From JAUNST01 sp964452285 (lineage in GTDB: Bacteria; Patescibacteriota; Microgenomatia; UBA1400; PJMF01): a stretch of 43,138 nt of DNA. The position numbers and the translations under genes were made by a program. The stretch is from NCBI GenBank assembly GCA_964452285.1, contig CAYVKW010000004.1, forward strand, positions 1 through 43,138, read 5' to 3'. Every line of letters starts with the position of its first letter. The first letter of the stretch is position 1. Shown here in pieces: positions 38,003 to 43,138 of this stretch. The notes under the pieces were generated by a model that saw only the letters and a list, made by a program, of their open reading frames with translations, searched no databases and had not been told where the DNA came from.

Positions 38003-41000
38003 TTATCTTGTTACTAGTGTGCACCTAATCGGTCGCGCCTCCGCTTTATTAGCTGCATTCACACTCGCCTCTGTTCCCAAATCTACTGCATACGCATTTT
38101 CAGCATCAGCATTCGCACTTGTCCAATAGCTCTGAATTTCTCCTTGTCCTAGCAAAGTTTTTGCTGCCACTGCTTTTCCAGCATATATACCATTAAAGTT
38201 GCCGCCTTCAGTAAAGAAGCTAACTGAATCCACCGCCGTCGTCAACGTCTTCAAATCACCATTACCGTCTGCATCCGCCATTGGCAATCTCCAGCCGCTT
38301 GGACACAAATCATTATTTGCTGTTGGTTGAACGTTTGCACCCGCATAACCATCTTCACTCTGCACCGCTGCCGCCCAGTTATAAAGATAACCATAATTAA
38401 TATTTGCCGGATTATCACGACAGTCACCTACTAAAGTTGCTGTTCCTCCTGGCATATTTAGACCATTACTTGTCGTCGCTGTCACATTCTCTGCACTATT
38501 AGCTTCTCTCATTGTAGACTTATCAATACAATAGTCATAACCTGCAGCCAAACCACCGCCATAGCTCAAATTATCTACCATCCAACACTTACCATCAGCA
38601 AATTTTCTCACTTCATACAATTTTCCATCTCTTTCATCCATGAGATAATAAGCATTCAGATATTGATTTTCACTCTTCTTACCATAAGCATTAGAATAAT
38701 CATCTCCAGTTACTTCTGGCCAAGCTCCGCAATCAACTTCTCCAAAACTTTGTAAGCTCGGCACAGTTGCTGCCGCATCACCAATAACTCGAATATAATT
38801 ACTCGCATTTGCCACTGTGCTTGACTGATATATTGGTGCGTAATAAGAAACATAATAGTCAGTGGTTATGCTTTGATTATTATCCAAATTAGTAATTGTC
38901 ACTTTTTGTGGTCCAATCAAAGCATTATTTTCTTTGCTAAAACCTAAATCTACCATCGGAATCACAAACTCAAACGCCGTTTTCTCAGTTGTAGAGGATT
39001 TCACTCTTACAGTCTGGCTTGTCACTTGTTCTCCGTCATCCATAATTTGCAATTTTACTGCATAATTATAAACCTGGCCAGTTTTGTCTAAAGCACCATT
39101 AATTTTCAGACTTTCTTCAAATGGATTCACTGCTACACCATTCCAATACATTTCTGCCGCTGTCACTTGATTTTCCATCTCTGGTATCACTGGCGCTCCC
39201 ACATAGCCATAATCATCGCTATATCTCGCTTGACCATTGGTGCTAGAAATCGCACATACATTCAAAGTATGAACACCGTCTGGCTGCGTCTCCTTCAAAT
39301 TGGTCCCAGAAGTAATTGTATGTCCATTAGCACAAGCGCTGTTAAGTTCGTCATCCCACAAATAAGCAATTCTAGTAATTTCTCCTCTTGCCACTTCTGC
39401 TGTCACAATAATATCTTGAGAAGCTGACGCCTCAGGAATCGGCGCTGTTACTTGCAAATTCGGAATCGCCACAAAAGGCACTTTCACTTCACTGCTTTCA
39501 TAGTTTGCCACATTCCCAGCCTTATCAGCCACCGACCATTTATATTGATAGCATTCATCGCCCACAAAGTTTGTTGCCACCGCTATATTAGGATAAGTAC
39601 CAGTATAAGCTTGGGTCGTCCATTGATTGTAATCAGTACATTCTCCACTGCTCAAGGTCCCGACTCGTTTTGCTAAAGTCCGACTGCTTGTTCTCACTCC
39701 AGATAGGGAGTCAATACCATCATTAACTGTCAAATTCAAACTCTCTGTCCACATATTAATGTTTTCTGAAGCGATTGTGATTGATCCATTTTCTGGTCCC
39801 GTCTGGTCAAAATAAATATTGATTGGTCCGTAAGTATTTGACCACACATTTGTATTACCAGCTTTATCATATACTGTACCAGTGGCTGTATAATGACCCT
39901 CTGCTAAAGTAGTAAAATCAAAATCCTTGAAATAAGTTTTATTCTCGACTGCTCCTGTTGTTGCAGTTAACACTGCTGCCCCTGTCGCATCAAACAAATT
40001 CCACGCGGCTCTGTCAATTCCAGAAATATTATCACTCACATTGTAAATCGCCGCTCTAATCGTAGTCTCCTTACTATAGATAGTATCATCAGCTGATAAC
40101 ACCACTGGCGCTACTGCATCCACATTGCTTACTGTTATCTCGCAGACCCCCACTGCCTCCATATCATCTTTCACCCACACCTTGTAAGTTCCATTCTGCG
40201 TAATATTTCGAGTTGAAGTTACTCCAAAGTCGGTCGTTCCCGAAGTCCAAGAGAGAGGCTGATCAGCCAAATTCCCCGTTGCTGAAGTCACTGTCAAAAC
40301 AGCACTCTTTGCCCATCCAGTCGCAGGGTTCTCCGTAATTGTACAGCTTGGTGCCTGTCTCACTGTTGCTGAATACGTTGCGTTCAAATTCGCATTGGCA
40401 GCATTCACAGTGATTACTGCTGACCCCGCTGTTAATGGCGTTACTGTTAAAACTTTATTTTCAACACTGCAGCTAGCCACCGCTTGACTACTGCTACCAC
40501 AAGTCAAAGTTCCATAATTATCACCCACAATACTGACTTGAGCGCTATCTCCACCGGCATAAATAATACCACTTGTAGGATTCAAGGCTAGGCTCGCTTT
40601 CATAATTATCACTTCTGTCCAATAGTAAGAATATCTACCCGCGCTATCTTTTGTAAAGACATAAATAGTTTTTGGCGTCGTTGTTGGCGTTACTGTCAAA
40701 TTAGAAGCATCTGTTTTCACACCTTCAGCGCTAGTCGCATAAGCATAACCAGAAACTCCAGATTGTCCATCTGCTCCACCTGCAAAAGCCAAATACAATG
40801 GTGTATCGTCAGTCATATAAATTGTTCGAACTACATTGTTTGTATTACCATCAATTGTCGCCACCGTTTGACCACTTGCATTATTTTCTTTTACCGTTAC
40901 CGTTGGCGTTACTTCTGGAGAAGTTGTATCCACCATTACTGTGCAAGTATCAGAATATCCCGCATTACCCACCTTATCCACCACCATCACTCTATAAGAG

Positions 41001-43138
41001 TAGCAACCTGAAGCCATTGGATTTTGTCGTAAAGAAGTTATATAAGGATTACTCACATTAGCAAATTCTCCACTTGTGCTACAGGAACCATTTGACCACC
41101 CTCCACTCTTAACTTGAAAATAAGAGCCATTACGATTAATGCCAGAACCAGTTTCAATCACATTCTGATAATTAGTAGTGATAGTAAAATCACCATCGAT
41201 TGAATAATCACTTGGGCAGGCAATTGTCAAACCCGTTGGCGCTGTATTATCAACCACTACTGTATAATTATCTGTAGTAGACAAATTAGCATTATTGTAA
41301 GCCGTTATAGTTTGCAACCCCGCAGAAGCCGACGCTGTTACTGGAATCGTGTAAATTTGCGCATATGGACTAATAGTATCATTTGTATCAATTTTCGGCG
41401 AGAAAATATCAATACCAGGGAAAGTAACTTTATTAATTCCAGATTGAGCATCAGCCGCTGTCGCTGTCACTGTATAACTTTGTCCAGTTGTCGGAGTTTT
41501 ATAATATAAAGCACTAGCCGTCGCATCATAATAAATATTACTCGAATTCGTGGAAATATTAATTGCCAAAGTTGGCGGAGTTGTATCAATCACCGCTTCC
41601 GGCGAAGTACAAACCGTCGTGTTTCCAGCATTATCTTCAATTAATACCGTACAAGTTTCTCCGTCAGTATTTGCATTACATGTTCCCCCGGCCGTTTTAA
41701 TTTTTGATACAGCATCAGTTGAGCCACTCAAAGTCATTACCGCTGTCACCCCATTCGTGTTCTGTTCCCATGTTCCGCATACTGGCGCGGTTTTATCAAG
41801 TTTTGCCTGACACGCAGAAGTAACACTACTTACTAACTCCGTTGCGTTGACGTTATAAGCTCTAGCATAATAGCTCGTACCCGTAGTTTCTGCGCTTACC
41901 GTAATTGTGTTGCCCACTGTTGTCGGATTATTCGTAGTTCCATAATAATAGCCCACCGTTCCCGCTCCAGACAAACTGCTTCCCGCAATATTCAAAGTAA
42001 AGTTATTTTTGTGCCAAGCTCCGCAAGCAATACTATCAGAAGCAGTTATCGTTGGCGTCGTCGGTGTACCATAGACAGTTAATAAAGCTGTCGTCGAAGT
42101 TACGCTTCCTTCTCCATTTGTCACTACCACATAATAATATTTACCGTTAAGTAATGTCTTCATATTGGCAGCCGTAATTACATAATTAGCAGCAGTGGCT
42201 CCAGTAATCACCGTTCCGCCAACAGTTGAGTTAGTATTATTAGAATACCATTGATAGGTCAAATTGGTACCAGACGCAGTCACGCTAAACCCTCCCGTTT
42301 CTCCTGCGTTCACATTTAATGCTTGTGGTTGAGCCGTAATTTCTGCTTCTACATCATTGATGGTCAACACCCCCGTGGTATAAGAGATATTGTAGTTGGC
42401 AGTTACATTGGTTGTCCCACTGTAAATAGTTGCTGCACTTGGAGTAATAGTACCAGTTCCTGCATTAGCAGTACTGGCAGTTAAGGTCACACTGTTGAGT
42501 GTTTGACCAGAGACTGCATTAGTTAAAGTTGCTTGAGCTGTACCAGTGGCAATAGTATTGCCATAAGTAATAGTTTGTGCTTTGGCAGTTACTGTGGCTG
42601 CTTTCTTTCCAATTGTACAGCTTAATGTCTTTTCCACTTCTCCATCAGAGAAAGTGTAGTTAGTAGCAGCTGTGACTGTCACCGTATACGTATTGGCATC
42701 TTTGCCAGTATTGTTGGTATAGGCAACATTTGCACCACCTGCTGCCAAAGTTTGATTTTCTCCATTGTAAGTTAAGGTATTACATGAACCGGTCGTAGCA
42801 GACGCAGCACTCACAATTGAGAAAGTTTTACTGGTATTAGTTAAAGTATAGTTAGAAGCTTTTGCTCTTCCACCAGTTACACTTTCCAAAGTTGCCACCG
42901 CTGTGTATGAAGCTCCTACATTCACTTTAGTTGTTCGAGATAAGACCAAAGTTTCTCCAGTTACTCCAGATGCTGCTGTTGGCACTGGTGGTTTGGCACT
43001 TCCATCATAGGTATATTCATCATCTGCATCCCAGACGACCGCTACTGATTTAGCTGCGATACTCCAACTTGCTGTCTTTGCCACTGTCGTCCCATCGCTC
43101 CAAGCATAATTAGCTTCAGGCGTAACAGTTGCTGTATA
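38003..43138 (-). CDS. giant Ig-like surface protein with C-terminal FISUMP domain (5' end beyond window)
   Basis: The frame is open to the right edge (1,711 residues visible), so the start and any signal peptide are missing; a GTG at 43084 is not a real start. The visible part begins with MBG/YDG-like repeats (YTVTVTAATNYTFSDGE; the edge residues YTATVTPEANYAWSDG repeat it), then an Ig-like unit (LTYQWYSNNTNSTVGG), several bacterial Ig/Big-like domains with paired cysteines, and a Big_2-like unit (ASLALNPTSGIIYAGGD). It ends in a FISUMP domain (about the last 220 residues: LMDERDGKLYEVRKFADGKCW, CPSGWRLP, SYWTSAN, ARPIRC). It is probably secreted and attached to the surface. No LPXTG is present. 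Confidence 0.88.
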   Translation of the reverse strand, partial: YTATVTPEANYAWSDGTTVAKTASWSIAAKSVAVVWDADDEYTYDGSAKPPVPTAASGVTGETLVLSRTTKVNVGASYTAVATLESVTGGRAKASNYTLTNTSKTFSIVSAASATTGSCNTLTYNGENQTLAAGGANVAYTNNTGKDANTYTVTVTAATNYTFSDGEVEKTLSCTIGKKAATVTAKAQTITYGNTIATGTAQATLTNAVSGQTLNSVTLTASTANAGTGTITPSAATIYSGTTNVTANYNISYTTGVLTINDVEAEITAQPQALNVNAGETGGFSVTASGTNLTYQWYSNNTNSTVGGTVITGATAANYVITAANMKTLLNGKYYYVVVTNGEGSVTSTTALLTVYGTPTTPTITASDSIACGAWHKNNFTLNIAGSSLSGAGTVGYYYGTTNNPTTVGNTITVSAETTGTSYYARAYNVNATELVSSVTSACQAKLDKTAPVCGTWEQNTNGVTAVMTLSGSTDAVSKIKTAGGTCNANTDGETCTVLIEDNAGNTTVCTSPEAVIDTTPPTLAINISTNSSNIYYDATASALYYKTPTTGQSYTVTATAADAQSGINKVTFPGIDIFSPKIDTNDTISPYAQIYTIPVTASASAGLQTITAYNNANLSTTDNYTVVVDNTAPTGLTIACPSDYSIDGDFTITTNYQNVIETGSGINRNGSYFQVKSGGWSNGSCSTSGEFANVSNPYITSLRQNPMASGCYSYRVMVVDKVGNAGYSDTCTVMVDTTSPEVTPTVTVKENNASGQTVATIDGNTNNVVRTIYMTDDTPLYLAFAGGADGQSGVSGYAYATSAEGVKTDASNLTVTPTTTPKTIYVFTKDSAGRYSYYWTEVIIMKASLALNPTSGIIYAGGDSAQVSIVGDNYGTLTCGSSSQAVASCSVENKVLTVTPLTAGSAVITVNAANANLNATYSATVRQAPSCTITENPATGWAKSAVLTVTSATGNLADQPLSWTSGTTDFGVTSTRNITQNGTYKVWVKDDMEAVGVCEITVSNVDAVAPVVLSADDTIYSKETTIRAAIYNVSDNISGIDRAAWNLFDATGAAVLTATTGAVENKTYFKDFDFTTLAEGHYTATGTVYDKAGNTNVWSNTYGPINIYFDQTGPENGSITIASENINMWTESLNLTVNDGIDSLSGVRTSSRTLAKRVGTLSSGECTDYNQWTTQAYTGTYPNIAVATNFVGDECYQYKWSVADKAGNVANYESSEVKVPFVAIPNLQVTAPIPEASASQDIIVTAEVARGEITRIAYLWDDELNSACANGHTITSGTNLKETQPDGVHTLNVCAISSTNGQARYSDDYGYVGAPVIPEMENQVTAAEMYWNGVAVNPFEESLKINGALDKTGQVYNYAVKLQIMDDGEQVTSQTVRVKSSTTEKTAFEFVIPMVDLGFSKENNALIGPQKVTITNLDNNQSITTDYYVSYYAPIYQSSTVANASNYIRVIGDAAATVPSLQSFGEVDCGAWPEVTGDDYSNAYGKKSENQYLNAYYLMDERDGKLYEVRKFADGKCWMVDNLSYGGGLAAGYDYCIDKSTMREANSAENVTATTSNGLNMPGGTATLVGDCRDNPANINYGYLYNWAAAVQSEDGYAGANVQPTANNDLCPSGWRLPMADADGNGDLKTLTTAVDSVSFFTEGGNFNGIYAGKAVAAKTLLGQGEIQSYWTSANADAENAYAVDLGTEASVNAANKAEARPIRCTLVTR

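Noticed and set aside
37855..38028. 57-codon hydrophobic reading frame on the plus strand between MscS and the giant gene
   Set aside because: It has no ribosome-binding site or promoter, overlaps the end of the giant gene, and its hydrophobicity follows from the T-rich strand composition.
43082..43084. GTG as the start of the giant surface protein
   Set aside because: The same frame continues to the window edge with repeat-like sequence (YTATVTPEANYAWSDG), so the gene is simply cut by the edge.
1..43138. UGA recoding as glycine (Gracilibacteria/SR1 code)
   Set aside because: Several well-identified genes end normally at TGA and no family protein shows in-frame TGA at conserved glycines.
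1..43138. Insertion sequences, transposases, integrases, prophage genes or CRISPR arrays
   Set aside because: No transposase, integrase, phage structural gene or spaced direct repeats were seen in any reading frame of the window.

Overview
The window looks like part of the small, gene-dense chromosome of a Candidate Phyla Radiation (Patescibacteria) bacterium. The signs are short housekeeping proteins, stop/start overlaps, pyrimidine and PRPP salvage genes without a visible de novo pathway, several large or odd secreted proteins, many small unknown membrane or coiled-coil proteins, and an anaerobe-type rubrerythrin/desulforedoxin pair. TGA is a normal stop here (for example at 1587, 18035, 26606 and 29549), which argues against the Gracilibacteria/Absconditabacteria code in which UGA is glycine. 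The exact lineage cannot be fixed from this sequence. Most genes lie on the minus strand.

Layout. 1-444: the 5' end of a 16S rRNA gene (minus, cut by the window edge) with its leader and a near-perfect TTGACA-17-TATAAT promoter. 445-2597: two overlapping charged coiled-coil genes. 2694-7418: mnmA, a divergent secreted glycosidase-like gene, a tryptophanyl-tRNA synthetase fused to a Trbp111/EMAP-type tRNA-binding domain, and a CofE-like ligase. 7536-7945: a small plus-strand gene with its own leader and terminator. 8027-10416: rpsF-ssb-rpsR-ctpA operon. 10560-13045: a secreted CPR-type surface protein and a protein of five tandem helical repeats. 13123-16806: ychF, recR, tmk and a PRPP synthetase. 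17042-20151: dut, a DHFR-like reductase, two unknown genes in an overlapping chain, and a SIMPL-domain protein. 20258-23681: desulforedoxin, rubrerythrin, a ureohydrolase, a PH-SHOCT protein and a FemX-type transferase. 23786-24612: two tiny membrane proteins behind a strong promoter and a 175-nt leader. 24615-29436: DegT aminotransferase, alpha/beta hydrolase, MurF-like ligase, a Pro/Ala/Met-rich membrane protein and a ribbon-helix-helix regulator. 29481-30917: a small accessory module of a structured RNA, a DUF3800 protein and an unknown 160-aa protein. 30927-32784: TfoX-N, YfiH-type protein, tRNA-Trp(CCA) and upp. 33025-37638: a second PRPP synthetase, an anchored protein, thrS without a TGS domain, and a MscS channel. 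38003-43138: a giant Ig-like/FISUMP surface protein that runs off the right edge.

How the genes fit together. Translation and replication housekeeping (16S, rpsF/rpsR, ssb, recR, ychF, mnmA, trpS, thrS, tRNA-Trp) is mixed with nucleotide salvage (two Prs, Upp, Tmk, Dut) and envelope functions (MurF, FemX, CtpA, MscS, surface proteins). Promoters are unusually easy to read. One class is an extended -10 (TGnTAnnAT) only 6-11 nt from the start codon, implying leaderless or nearly leaderless mRNAs. A second class has TTGCAT at -35 with about 17 bp to the -10.

The best candidate for an undescribed system is 29549-30917. A promoter fires at the first base of a roughly 100-nt RNA that can form a nested pseudoknot ending in a U-tract. 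This RNA leads into a DUF3800 gene whose ribosome-binding region is bracketed by an inverted repeat, followed by a stop/start-coupled small protein with a terminal TAYP strand reminiscent of BECR-fold nucleases. Its function is inference only.
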